This document shows positions 16,572 through 24,421 of a stretch of 33,177 nt of DNA, piece by piece. Numbering within the stretch: the first letter of the stretch is position 1; the number at the start of each line of letters is the position of its first letter. Source of the DNA: Aeromonas aquatica (GTDB taxonomy: Bacteria; Pseudomonadota; Gammaproteobacteria; Enterobacterales; Aeromonadaceae); assembly GCF_000764655.1 (NCBI RefSeq), contig NZ_JRGL01000023.1:1-33177 (forward strand), given 5' to 3'. Below the pieces are notes generated by a model. The model did no database searches. It was not told the DNA's origin and saw only the letters and a list, made by a program, of their open reading frames with translations. The translations under genes and the position numbers were made by a program.

Positions 16572-16595
16572 ATCCCGCCGAGAGGCGGGGTTTTT
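16572..16595 (+). terminator. Rho-independent terminator after the M3 peptidase
   Basis: An 8-bp stem (ATCCCGCC / GGCGGGGT, one wobble) closes a GAGA tetraloop and is followed by TTTTTCTC. Confidence 0.85.
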
Positions 16596-16788
16596 CTCTC
16601 GTCAGGCCCACCGGGCAGCGGCGCAATCGGGTCGATTTGTCCGCGAGTGACCACAACCCCCGGATGAAATGCGTTTTCAGGTGGTTGGGGGCGTGATCCA
16701 AAGCAAGAAAGTGCGATGTTTTGGTGGCGCCTCGGCCGTTCGCTGGGGTAGTTTCGATAGAACCGTCACAGTTTCTGAGGTCTTATCC

Positions 16789-17328
16789 ATGATCATCTAT
16801 CTGCATGGCTTCGATGCCACCAGCCCCGGCAACCATGAAAAAGTGCTGCAGTTGCAGTTTATCGATGATGATGTGCGTTTCGTACACTACAGCACGGTTC
16901 ACCCCCGCCATGACATGAGCCACCTGCTCAAGGAAGTGAAGAAGCAGCTCGACATGAGCACGGATCCCAAGCCGCTGATCTGCGGCGTGGGGCTCGGCGG
17001 CTACTGGAGCGAGCGGATCGGCTTCCTGTGTGGCATCAAGCAGGTGATCTTCAATCCCAATCTCGACCCGGCGATCAACATGCAGGGGCGGATAGACAGG
17101 CCGGAAGAGTACGACGACATAGGCACCAAGTGTGTAACCGAGTTTCGTAATAAAAATTCAGGGAACTGCCTGTGCATCCTTTCCGTCCAGGATGAAATCC
17201 GCGATAATCGTGAGACTGAACGTGAGCTGAAAAATTATTACGACATCGTGTGGGACGATCGCGAGACCCATAAATTCAAGAACATCTCGCATCACCTGCA
17301 GCGGATGAAGGCCTTCAAGGAAGCCTGA
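16789..17328 (+). CDS. ycfP: UPF0227 alpha/beta-fold protein YcfP
   Basis: A 179-residue protein nearly colinear with E. coli Ycf[63 protein letters not shown] and a [17 protein letters not shown] end. The fold is alpha/beta-hydrolase-like with an LHG oxyanion segment. The expected nucleophile elbow GxSxG reads GVGLGG, so the serine is missing, as in E. coli YcfP. GAGG lies eight bases before the ATG; the longer frame upstream is rejected. It is adjacent to ndh as in E. coli, but nagZ and thiK are not beside it here. Function is unknown. Confidence 0.93.
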   Translation: MIIYLHGFDATSPGNHEKVLQLQFIDDDVRFVHYSTVHPRHDMSHLLKEVKKQLDMSTDPKPLICGVGLGGYWSERIGFLCGIKQVIFNPNLDPAINMQGRIDRPEEYDDIGTKCVTEFRNKNSGNCLCILSVQDEIRDNRETERELKNYYDIVWDDRETHKFKNISHHLQRMKAFKEA

Positions 17329-17355
17329 GCCATCACGTCGACCGTTTTCGTTTCA

Positions 17356-17379
17356 GGGAGCCGGTGGCTCCCTTTCGTT
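17356..17379 (+). terminator. Terminator between ycfP and ndh
   Basis: GGGAGCC-GGT-GGCTCCC, a 7-bp stem followed by TTTCGTTTT. It ends 24 bases before the ndh start, so an ndh promoter would have to overlap it, or ndh relies partly on read-through. Confidence 0.7.
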
Positions 17380-17402
17380 TTGAGGAACCAAGGGAAATTA
17401 TC

Positions 17403-18695
17403 ATGATGAATATTGTCGTTGTCGGTGGCGGCGCCGGCGGTCTGGAGCTGGCGACCAGCCTGGGTCGCAAGCTGGGCAAGAAGAACAAGGCCAAGGTGAC
17501 CTTGGTCGATCGTAACCGCACCCACCTGTGGAAACCCCTGCTGCACGAAGTGGCCACCGGCTCCATGGATGCGGGCATCGATGCCCTGAGCTACCAGTCC
17601 CATGCCAAGAACCACGGCTTCGACTTCCAGCTGGGCAGCCTGACCGACATCAAGCGCGACGAGAAACGCATCGTGCTGGCGCCGATCCACGACGATAACG
17701 GCGAGCTGGTGGTGCATGAGCGAGAACTGGCCTACGACATCCTGGTGATGGCCATCGGCTCCGTCTCCAACGACTTCAACACCAAGGGCATCAAGGATCA
17801 CTGCATCTTCCTGGACAGCCCGTCCCAGGCGCACCGCTTCTACAACAGCATGATGAACCGCTTCCTGCAGTTCGCCACCGAATACCAGCCGGGTGACAAG
17901 GTGAAGATCGCCATCGTCGGCGGCGGCGCCACCGGGGTCGAGCTCTCCGCCGAGCTCTACAACGCCGTGGAGCAGCTCTATGCCTACGGCTTCAAGAACC
18001 TCACCACCGACAGCCTCAAGGTGACACTGGTGGAAGCGGGCCCCCGCATCCTGCCGGCGCTGCCGGAGCGCATCAGCGGCGCCGCTCACCAGGAGCTGGT
18101 CAAGCTCGGGGTGGACGTGCGTACCGCCACCATGATCACCGAAGCCACCGGCGAGGGGCTGCACACCAAGGATGGGGAGCTTATCGAAGCGGACCTGATG
18201 GTGTGGGCCGCCGGCATCAAGGCGCCGGACTTCATGAAGGAAATTGCGGGGCTCGAGACCAACCGCATCAACCAGCTGGTGGTGAAAGAGACCCTGCAGA
18301 CCACCCGTGACGAGAACATCTTCGTCATCGGCGACTGCGCTGCCTGCCCGCAGCCGGATGGCAAGTTCGTGCCGCCGCGCGCCCAGTCCGCCCACCAGAT
18401 GGCGAGCCAGGCGTTCAAGAACATCCTGGCCAAGATGAACGGTGGCGAGCTGAAGCCCTACCTCTATCACGATCACGGCTCCCTGGTCTCCCTGAGCCGC
18501 TTCTCCACCGTGGGCAGCCTGATGGGCAACCTGATGCGTGGCTCCATGATGGTGGAAGGTTACCTCGCGCGCATGGTCTACATCTCCCTCTACCGGATGC
18601 ACCAGGTCGCCCTGCACGGCTACATCAAGACTGGCCTCATCATGCTGGTGGGCCGCATCAACCGGGTGCTGCGCCCGAGCATGAAGCTGCACTAA
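17403..18695 (+). CDS. ndh: NADH dehydrogenase II (type II NADH:quinone oxidoreductase)
   Basis: A 430-residue FAD enzyme at the inner face of the membrane that passes electrons from NADH to quinone without pumping protons. It has two Rossmann motifs, [11 protein letters not shown] (FAD, residues 5-15) and [16 protein letters not shown] (NADH, 169-184), the FAD-binding [18 protein letters not shown] (from 308) and the family block [18 protein letters not shown]. The C-terminal amphipathic region ([20 protein letters not shown]) suits peripheral membrane attachment. Length is close to E. coli Ndh (434). AGGGA at 17391-17395 supports ATG 17403. No convincing FNR site was seen in the short upstream gap. 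Confidence 0.96.
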   Translation: MMNIVVVGGGAGGLELATSLGRKLGKKNKAKVTLVDRNRTHLWKPLLHEVATGSMDAGIDALSYQSHAKNHGFDFQLGSLTDIKRDEKRIVLAPIHDDNGELVVHERELAYDILVMAIGSVSNDFNTKGIKDHCIFLDSPSQAHRFYNSMMNRFLQFATEYQPGDKVKIAIVGGGATGVELSAELYNAVEQLYAYGFKNLTTDSLKVTLVEAGPRILPALPERISGAAHQELVKLGVDVRTATMITEATGEGLHTKDGELIEADLMVWAAGIKAPDFMKEIAGLETNRINQLVVKETLQTTRDENIFVIGDCAACPQPDGKFVPPRAQSAHQMASQAFKNILAKMNGGELKPYLYHDHGSLVSLSRFSTVGSLMGNLMRGSMMVEGYLARMVYISLYRMHQVALHGYIKTGLIMLVGRINRVLRPSMKLH

Positions 18696-18721
18696 GCCGG
18701 CGTCTGATAGCCAGGTGACAG

Positions 18722-18748
18722 AAGGAGAGGCCTAGCCTCTCCTTTTTT
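18722..18748 (+). terminator. Terminator after ndh
   Basis: A perfect 10-bp stem AAGGAGAGGC / GCCTCTCCTT with a CTA loop, followed by T-rich sequence. Confidence 0.92.
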
Positions 18749-18877
18749 ATGGCCGCGATCTGGAGCCCGAGAGGCGCCGAGAGGCCTTATCGAGCGACTG
18801 GCTATTAGCGGTGGGGGTATGTTGCCGGCCGCGGCTTTGGGGTAGTCTGGAACCCATTATCTCAGCTGGAGTTTATG

Positions 18878-19195
18878 ATGATCCTCTCAACGACCCCCAC
18901 CCTGGAAGGCAAGGCCATTCGTGAATACCGCGGCATAGTGGTGGGCGAAGCCATCCTCGGCGCCAACATCTTCAAGGATCTGTTCGCCGGCATCCGCGAC
19001 ATCATAGGTGGCCGCTCCGGTGCCTACGAGAAAGAGCTGGCCCGGGCCCGCGAGATCGCCTTCGATGAGCTCAAAGAGCGCGCGCAGGCACTGGGTGCCA
19101 ACGCCGTGGTCGGCATCGACATCGACTACGAGGTGGTGGGGCAAAATGGCAGCATGCTGATGGTCAGCATCAGCGGCACCGCCGTGGTGATCTGA
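18878..19195 (+). CDS. ybjQ: YbjQ family (UPF0145) protein
   Basis: A 105-residue protein highly similar to E. coli Ybj[21 protein letters not shown], then [40 protein letters not shown] and [19 protein letters not shown]. The family forms ring-like oligomers and is often called a heavy-metal-binding domain family, but its role is unproven. ATGs occur at 18875 and 18878; CTGGAG at 18866-18871 fits the latter with six-base spacing. It is a single gene with its own terminator. Confidence 0.94.
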   Translation: MILSTTPTLEGKAIREYRGIVVGEAILGANIFKDLFAGIRDIIGGRSGAYEKELARAREIAFDELKERAQALGANAVVGIDIDYEVVGQNGSMLMVSISGTAVVI

Positions 19196-19555
19196 CCGCC
19201 TCGCCGCCAGCAAGCGGCAAAGCGCAGTCCCGAAAGCCGATCCCAGGATCGGCTTTTTCATGACGTTGGATTCTGGACCGCGCGATGAGGGGCTTGGACA
19301 TCGACGGCCGAGCCTCAAGAAGAGGGCCCCACGGCTCTCCCGGGGCCTGGGGAGGCGCTTATCCACCGCTCCCGCACCGATTTTCTGTTCATTTCCAATG
19401 AACAAGTGCCATTCATCGTTCTATTTTTCTAAACAAAAATTAGCATCATCGGCCCTGTCTGGCCCCTTGTTGGGGCGCCAGCGGATGGCTTAGGATGAGA
19501 CTCGACATCGGGCCCTCAGGCTCGGTAGCAAGGTGTTAGCACAGGGGCCTTATCC
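19196..19555. other. 360-base gap with terminator, palindrome and AT-rich promoter-like segment
   Basis: No gene is seen. The left part holds the ybjQ terminator. A symmetrical element TGTTCAT-TTCCA-ATGAACA (19386-19404) could be an operator or a small hairpin. An AT-rich stretch (19418-19445, including ATTTTT/AAAAAT arms) is the likeliest promoter site for the peptidase downstream. Confidence 0.5.
19233..19257 (+). terminator. Terminator after ybjQ
   Basis: A perfect 10-bp stem AAAGCCGATC / GATCGGCTTT with a 4-base loop and a short T-run. Confidence 0.9.
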
Positions 19556-20566
19556 ATGACGCTGCTCAAGCCCGCCGGGCTCAAACCCGGCGATACCATA
19601 GGTTTCTTCTCTCCCTCCAGCGCGGCCACCGCCTGGGCGCCGAACCGCTTCGCCCGCGCCAAGGCGTATCTGGCGGCGCAGGGCTTCGAACTCAAGGCGG
19701 GCAGCCTGACCGGTGAGCGGGATCACTGGCGCTCCGGCTCCATCGCGGGGCGGGCCGCCGAGCTCAATGCCCTCATCCGGGATCCAGATGTGCGTTGCAT
19801 CATGTCGATCATCGGCGGCAGCAACTCCAACTCCCTGCTGCCCTATCTCGACTACGAGGCGCTTAGAAGAGACCCCAAGATCCTCATCGGCTACTCGGAT
19901 GTGACCGCCTTGCTGCTCGGCATCCATGCCCAGACCGGCCTGGTAACCTTCTACGGTCCGGCGCTGGTGGCCTCCTTTGGCGAGTTGCCACCGCTGGTGG
20001 ATCAGACTCTGGCCACTTTCACCGAGATCTGCCTCGCCGGGGAGCGAACCTTGCCCCATCGCTTGCCAACCCCGACGCAATGGACCGAGGAGCGGCTGGA
20101 TTGGGAGCAGCAGACCCGCGCCAAGCTGTGCCAACGGAACCGGCTTGTCTCGGTGGGCAGCGGCCGGGTGCGGGGCAGGCTGATCGGCGGCAACCTCAAC
20201 ACCCTGGCGGGGATCTGGGGCTCCCCCTATATGCCGGCGATCGAAACGGGGGACATTCTGTTGCTGGAAGATAGCCTCATGTCGGCGGAGACGGTGGAGC
20301 GCTCCTTCGCCCACCTCAAGCTGTGCGGGGTATTCGAGCGCGTCGGTGGCCTCATTCTCGGCAAGCACGAGCTGTTCAATGATCAGGGCAGCGGCAAGCG
20401 GCCGCTCGACATCCTGCTGGAGGTGGTGGGGGAGCCCGGCTTCCCCATACTGGCGGAGTTCGACTGCGCCCACACTCACCCCATGCTGACGGTGCCGCTC
20501 GGCATCGAAGCCGAGCTGGATCTGGATGCCCAGCGCCTGAGCCTGTGCGAGCCCTGGTGGCGCTAA
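19556..20566 (+). CDS. S66 family serine carboxypeptidase, MccF-like
   Basis: A 336-residue peptidase of family S66, which contains LD-carboxypeptidases of peptidoglycan recycling and MccF, the microcin C immunity peptidase. The Ser-Glu-His triad is visible: S114 in ILIGYSDVTAL, E238 in DILLLEDSL and H306 in DCAHTHPM. The block IIGGSNSNSLLPYLDYEALR and GNLNTLAGIWGSPYM resemble the MccF branch more than the shorter LdcA enzymes. There is no signal peptide, so it acts in the cytoplasm. Likely substrates are aminoacyl-nucleotide-type toxins or small peptidyl conjugates, but this is inferred from family likeness. It is a single gene ending at a bidirectional terminator. Confidence 0.88.
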   Translation: MTLLKPAGLKPGDTIGFFSPSSAATAWAPNRFARAKAYLAAQGFELKAGSLTGERDHWRSGSIAGRAAELNALIRDPDVRCIMSIIGGSNSNSLLPYLDYEALRRDPKILIGYSDVTALLLGIHAQTGLVTFYGPALVASFGELPPLVDQTLATFTEICLAGERTLPHRLPTPTQWTEERLDWEQQTRAKLCQRNRLVSVGSGRVRGRLIGGNLNTLAGIWGSPYMPAIETGDILLLEDSLMSAETVERSFAHLKLCGVFERVGGLILGKHELFNDQGSGKRPLDILLEVVGEPGFPILAEFDCAHTHPMLTVPLGIEAELDLDAQRLSLCEPWWR

Positions 20567-20586
20567 CGAGGACTTGCCAGAAACAA

Positions 20587-20613
20587 AAAGAGGCCGCGAA
20601 TGCGGCCTCTTTG
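20587..20613. terminator. Bidirectional terminator between the S66 peptidase and the sulfatase-type gene
   Basis: An 11-bp stem AAAGAGGCCGC / GCGGCCTCTTT with a 4-base loop, A-rich on one side and T-rich on the other. Confidence 0.92.
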
Positions 20614-20631
20614 CTTTCACCCCGGGCATGA

Positions 20632-20737
20632 TCAGGGCAGGGCATCGGCCCTGAAGGTGTTGCGAGGATCTGCGGACCTCGTCTCTCAATCGAACTCAGG
20701 GCAATGCATCGGCTCGGAAACTGGCCCGGATCTGCGG
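20632..20737 (-). repeat. Imperfect duplication of the 3' end of the sulfatase-type gene
   Basis: The last 42 bases of the gene, up to its stop (20696-20737), recur downstream at 20632-20675 with about three quarters identity; shared blocks are TCAGGGCA, GCATCGGC and GGATCTGCGG. The second copy still spells a C-terminus FRADALP-stop, in a shifted frame relative to its upstream part. It looks like a decayed local duplication or an end remnant of a lost relative. Confidence 0.6.
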
Positions 20738-22972
20738 CACCAGGGGCGAGGGATCGAAGCCTTTCTCCTCTCCCAGCACCGGGTGGAGCAGGGCCAGATC
20801 CGGGATGGGGGCGAGATCCCCGGCCAGCAGCGCTCGGGTGGCCTGACCCATCTGGTAGAGCTGGCGCACCGGAGCGAACTGGCGCTCGAGGTCGATCCCG
20901 CCATCGTTGCGGGTGAAGGCCATCATGGGGATCTGGTAGGCGGCATCGCGGGGCGGCTTGGCGCCGTGAATGTCCTTGCCCGCCGACATCAGGAAGGGCT
21001 GGTGATCGCCGAAGGCCACCACCAGGTAGCGTTTATCGGAGGCATCGAGGCTCCTGAGCAGCCGCTCCAGGGAGGCCATGGCATCCACCACCCCGGTGTA
21101 GTAGGTGTTGAGCAACTGCCGGTCGGCCTCACTCTGATCCGGGCAGGCCTTGTCCATCTGCTGGGCCTGATAGCGATCCCCGTCGAAGGGGCCGTGGCCC
21201 TGCATGGTGACCGCGTAGGCAAAGAGCGGCTGGCTGTCTTGCTCGCTGCGCTTGAGCAGGTGAGAGATCAGGGCATCGTCCGAGATGTAGAGCCCCTTGT
21301 GCTCGAGGCTGGTGAAGCGGGTATCGAACCAGCGCTCCTCATACCCCAGCGCCGGTATGGCCTTGGCACGGCCCCAGAACTTCTCCACATAGGGGTGAGC
21401 GAACAGGGTCTTGTAGCCGCTCTGCTTCGCGCTGTTCGCGAGCCCCGGTACCTTGTCCGACAGGTAGTAGTAGGGCACCACCCCCTGCTTGAGCAGGCCC
21501 ACCGGCAGGCCGGTGTTCATCTCGAACTCCGCCAGCACCGTCATGCCGCCGGTGGTGGGGGAGTGGATGGTCTTTTGCCAATGCTGCACCCCGACGGGCA
21601 GGTTCAGGGTGGGAGCGGGGGCGCAGATCTTGCCTTGCCAGTCGAGCCAGAGCGACTCGTATTGCAGCACGATCACCAGATCGAAACGGGGAGACGGGCG
21701 CTGGGCCGACTGGACGGGATCTCGGTGGCCGAGCTCAGGGGTGCGCTCGTTGATCTGCAAGGGATAGCGGAAGACGTTGCCGCTTTGCAGCATCTCGTCC
21801 ACCAGGCTGAACAGGTAGAGGCCGGGGCCGGAACGGATGATGTCGCGGTGATAATTCACCGCCCTGTCCACATAGCGCACGTTGGCCCCCAGCAGCTTGT
21901 TGCCGGTCTGGGTGGCGAACACGCAGAGCGCGAAGAAGGCGGCGGTGGCGGCGGCAGTGCGCAGTACCCAGCGGGACAGGGCGAAGCGCCAGCACACAAA
22001 CAGCAGCCCCAGCACGGCGAGCACCGGCAACACCGGGTGCTGATCGAGCAGTATGTGTACCAGCGCCAGCAGGTTGCCGAGATCGTCGCCCCCAAGGGGC
22101 ACCCCGTAGATGGCGATCTTCATGAAGTTGGCGAGCAGGCCTATGCCGGACAGGGCAGTGAATACCAGCCCCATGTAGAGGTTGAAGCCCGCCAGGGCGC
22201 ACAGGCTCCAGCCTAGCACCATGCTGCCCCAGGCCAGGTAATAGTGCTCGGTACGAAAATCGGACCAGAGCAGAAACTCCCCCAGTTTGAACACCACGAA
22301 GCCGTGCAGCAGCACGAAGGTGAGGTTGCCGAGCAGCAGGCTGCCAAGGACCCGGGCGCCATAGCTCTGGCGCAGCCTGGGCATCAGTACCCTGAGCGCG
22401 GCGGCGCTCGCCAGCAGCACCAGCAGCAGGCTGACCATCAGATAGGTCAGATTGAAGCCGCGCTCCGGCAGGGTCTGCAGGATCTGGCTGTACTCGGCGC
22501 TCTCCGGTCTGTCTTTGAGCAGCAGGCCGATGCGCAGCTGGTAGCGGCTGTCCAGGGCATCATCCGGCGCCCTGAGCGTGCTGTTGAGATCCAGGGTGCA
22601 GCGCTCCTTGCGGCATTTTTGCCGCTTCTCCACCGCCTGGCTCAGCTGATCGATGCGAACGCCCTTGTCGTTGAGCAGCTCGACCCGCACCTTGTCCCCC
22701 GCCTGCAATGGCTTGAGCAGCTGCCACTGGCTGCGCACCACCAGATAGAGACCACGGCTGTCACTCTTGTAGAGCAGACTGTGACGCTTGAGGGTGGCGA
22801 GCGGCTGATCGGCAGGCCCCAGGATCAGCGGCTCTGCACGCCCGAGCCAGCTGCCGGGGTTGAGCACCGGCAGGGCCAGGGTCAGCAGCAGCAGGGCGGC
22901 CAGCAGGCCAAACAGCAACCTGGCCAGAGGCGATGAGGGGGGAGAGCTGCGAGCCAAGAGGGGGGCATTCAT
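20696..22972 (-). CDS. LtaS/sulfatase-type membrane phosphotransferase
   Basis: A 758-residue inner-membrane protein of the alkaline phosphatase superfamily, of the LtaS/OpgB kind that transfers phosphoglycerol or phosphoethanolamine from phospholipid to a glycan. Order: TM1 (about 17-38), a periplasmic insert (about 40-170), a TM bundle (about 175-350), then the periplasmic sulfatase domain. Metal and catalytic residues: E439 (VLQYESLW), the Thr nucleophile T478 (TTGGMTVLAEFE), H593 (QGHGPFD) and D656/H657 (AFGDHQPF). AAGGA lies upstream of the start. The acceptor is unknown; osmoregulated glucans, LPS and capsule are all possible. It is divergent from a kinase-fold gene 253 bases away. Confidence 0.85.
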   Translation of the reverse strand: MNAPLLARSSPPSSPLARLLFGLLAALLLLTLALPVLNPGSWLGRAEPLILGPADQPLATLKRHSLLYKSDSRGLYLVVRSQWQLLKPLQAGDKVRVELLNDKGVRIDQLSQAVEKRQKCRKERCTLDLNSTLRAPDDALDSRYQLRIGLLLKDRPESAEYSQILQTLPERGFNLTYLMVSLLLVLLASAAALRVLMPRLRQSYGARVLGSLLLGNLTFVLLHGFVVFKLGEFLLWSDFRTEHYYLAWGSMVLGWSLCALAGFNLYMGLVFTALSGIGLLANFMKIAIYGVPLGGDDLGNLLALVHILLDQHPVLPVLAVLGLLFVCWRFALSRWVLRTAAATAAFFALCVFATQTGNKLLGANVRYVDRAVNYHRDIIRSGPGLYLFSLVDEMLQSGNVFRYPLQINERTPELGHRDPVQSAQRPSPRFDLVIVLQYESLWLDWQGKICAPAPTLNLPVGVQHWQKTIHSPTTGGMTVLAEFEMNTGLPVGLLKQGVVPYYYLSDKVPGLANSAKQSGYKTLFAHPYVEKFWGRAKAIPALGYEERWFDTRFTSLEHKGLYISDDALISHLLKRSEQDSQPLFAYAVTMQGHGPFDGDRYQAQQMDKACPDQSEADRQLLNTYYTGVVDAMASLERLLRSLDASDKRYLVVAFGDHQPFLMSAGKDIHGAKPPRDAAYQIPMMAFTRNDGGIDLERQFAPVRQLYQMGQATRALLAGDLAPIPDLALLHPVLGEEKGFDPSPLVPQIRASFRADALP

Positions 22973-23225
22973 AAAAAGCTCATCCTTGGAGCGGGTGGGA
23001 TCGCGCGGGCGACTGTATCTATTTTGACCCGATGGTGCTGGGCTTGTTCCTCGATGTCAATTCAATGACGACGGGATGAATATTGTGTGACGGCCGCGAC
23101 GTGCAAATTGTGATCCCGATCCTGCGGGCACATTCATTCTGTGATGAAAGCGGCATCATGACGCTTTGCCGCTGGTCTGCCGCCACCTTGCTGCTTAGTC
23201 TCTCAATATGGACGGAGGTACATGT

Positions 23226-24338
23226 ATGAATCCCAAGGTTGCGGCACGTCAGGCAAGGTTGCTCCAGATGCTGGAGAACAAAGAGGAGATCCGGATCGGG
23301 CGCGAGCGCGATTGCCCCCTGCCGCTTGCGCAATTGCTCAGGCTGGCCGAGGGGCACCCCGATGTGATCAAGGTCTATGGTCACGGGCTCACCGCCGAGG
23401 TGTTCCACCTCAAGGTGGAAGACCATCACTGGTGCCTGAAGCGGCGTCGGCAGGAGTCCCTGGTAGCCAATGTCGATGGCCAGACCGCCTTCCTCACCGA
23501 GCTGGAGCGGCGCCGTGAGATCGAGAGCCTGCGTGAACTGCACCCCACCATCCTCTCCAACGTGGTCTGTACCAGCTTCGGCTCGGCCCGGGCCGGGGTG
23601 CTGGTTTCCCCCTGGCTCAGAGGAGATCCGGTACACAGCCTCAATGAGCGCAACCTGGCGCAGATGCTGGCCATCGAGGCCGAGCTTGCCCACTGGGGCT
23701 GGTTTGACTGGGATCCGAGCCCGGGCAACCTGCTCGACGACGGTCAGCAGATCTCGGTGTTCGACTTTGGCTACATGTGGCCCTTCGCTCCCCGCCACGA
23801 ATTCAACTCCAACGGCCTGTCCGACCCGGAATTTCACGTGCCTGAGCGGCTGGAGACCCGCACCCTGTCCGGTCTCTGGCTGGATGAGGCCGATCCCATG
23901 CCACAGTTTCGCCACTGGCGCGAGCTGTGCCTGGCCTGGGCCAAATCCGAGCTGCAATACCTGAACCGGGAGGGGGCCAGCGCCGCCGTGCTGGCGCGGC
24001 TGCAAGGGCTGGTGGGAGAGTGGAGCGCGGCGCTGGCGAGCGACGAGGCGCTCGCCGCCAACTGGTGGCGCGACATGTATCGCAGCCATCGGCTCGACAT
24101 CCTGGACGATCTCAGCGGCAAGAGCTGCGGCCCGCTCACCCTGCGTCGCCTCGACTGGCTGGAGATGGCGGTGGGGGAACACTTCCCCGCCTTGGTCGAC
24201 AATCTGGGACCCGACGAGGCCGGGCTCGGCCAGACCGGGCTCTTGCAAAAGCTCGCCGGCCTGCGCGAGCAGATCCGCGCCTACCAGTTGCCGCCATCCA
24301 CTCGGGTCGCATCGGGGGCGGGTCACGCCACCGCCTAG
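23226..24338 (+). CDS. Kinase-fold protein of unknown substrate
   Basis: A 370-residue cytoplasmic protein with a protein-kinase/APH-like core. K72 (HWCLKRRR) fits the ATP-contacting lysine. FDWDPSPGNLL gives the catalytic Asp and Asn (D163, N168), matching HGDxxxxN apart from the leading His/Gly. VFDFGYMWPF is a true DFG-like metal-binding motif (D180). The first 50 residues and the last 150 are helical and unassigned. I do not recognise a named family. WaaP/KdkA-like sugar kinases or a regulatory kinase are both possible. GGAGG at 23214-23218, seven bases before ATG 23226, sets the start over ATG 23208. It is divergent from the LtaS/sulfatase-type gene. Confidence 0.7.
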   Translation: MNPKVAARQARLLQMLENKEEIRIGRERDCPLPLAQLLRLAEGHPDVIKVYGHGLTAEVFHLKVEDHHWCLKRRRQESLVANVDGQTAFLTELERRREIESLRELHPTILSNVVCTSFGSARAGVLVSPWLRGDPVHSLNERNLAQMLAIEAELAHWGWFDWDPSPGNLLDDGQQISVFDFGYMWPFAPRHEFNSNGLSDPEFHVPERLETRTLSGLWLDEADPMPQFRHWRELCLAWAKSELQYLNREGASAAVLARLQGLVGEWSAALASDEALAANWWRDMYRSHRLDILDDLSGKSCGPLTLRRLDWLEMAVGEHFPALVDNLGPDEAGLGQTGLLQKLAGLREQIRAYQLPPSTRVASGAGHATA

Positions 24339-24373
24339 CCGGGCTTGCGGTGTCAAAATTTGCGGAGTCAAAA

Positions 24374-24397
24374 AAAGAGGGGCCAAGGCCCCTCTTT
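24374..24397. terminator. Bidirectional terminator between the kinase-fold gene and lysC
   Basis: An inverted repeat AAAGAGGGGCC / GGCCCCTCTTT around AA, with an A-run to the left that gives a T-run for lysC on the - strand. Confidence 0.9.
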
Positions 24398-24421
24398 CTC
24401 ATGACGGCTCGCTAACTATGG

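Noticed and set aside
20600..22216. A 538-codon open frame on the + strand opposite the sulfatase-type gene
   Set aside because: It has no recognisable motif and biased composition; the opposite strand has full catalytic motifs and TM helices.
23080..23150. Three TGTGA half-sites suggesting CRP binding between the sulfatase-type and kinase-fold genes
   Set aside because: None has a matching TCACA half at six-base spacing.
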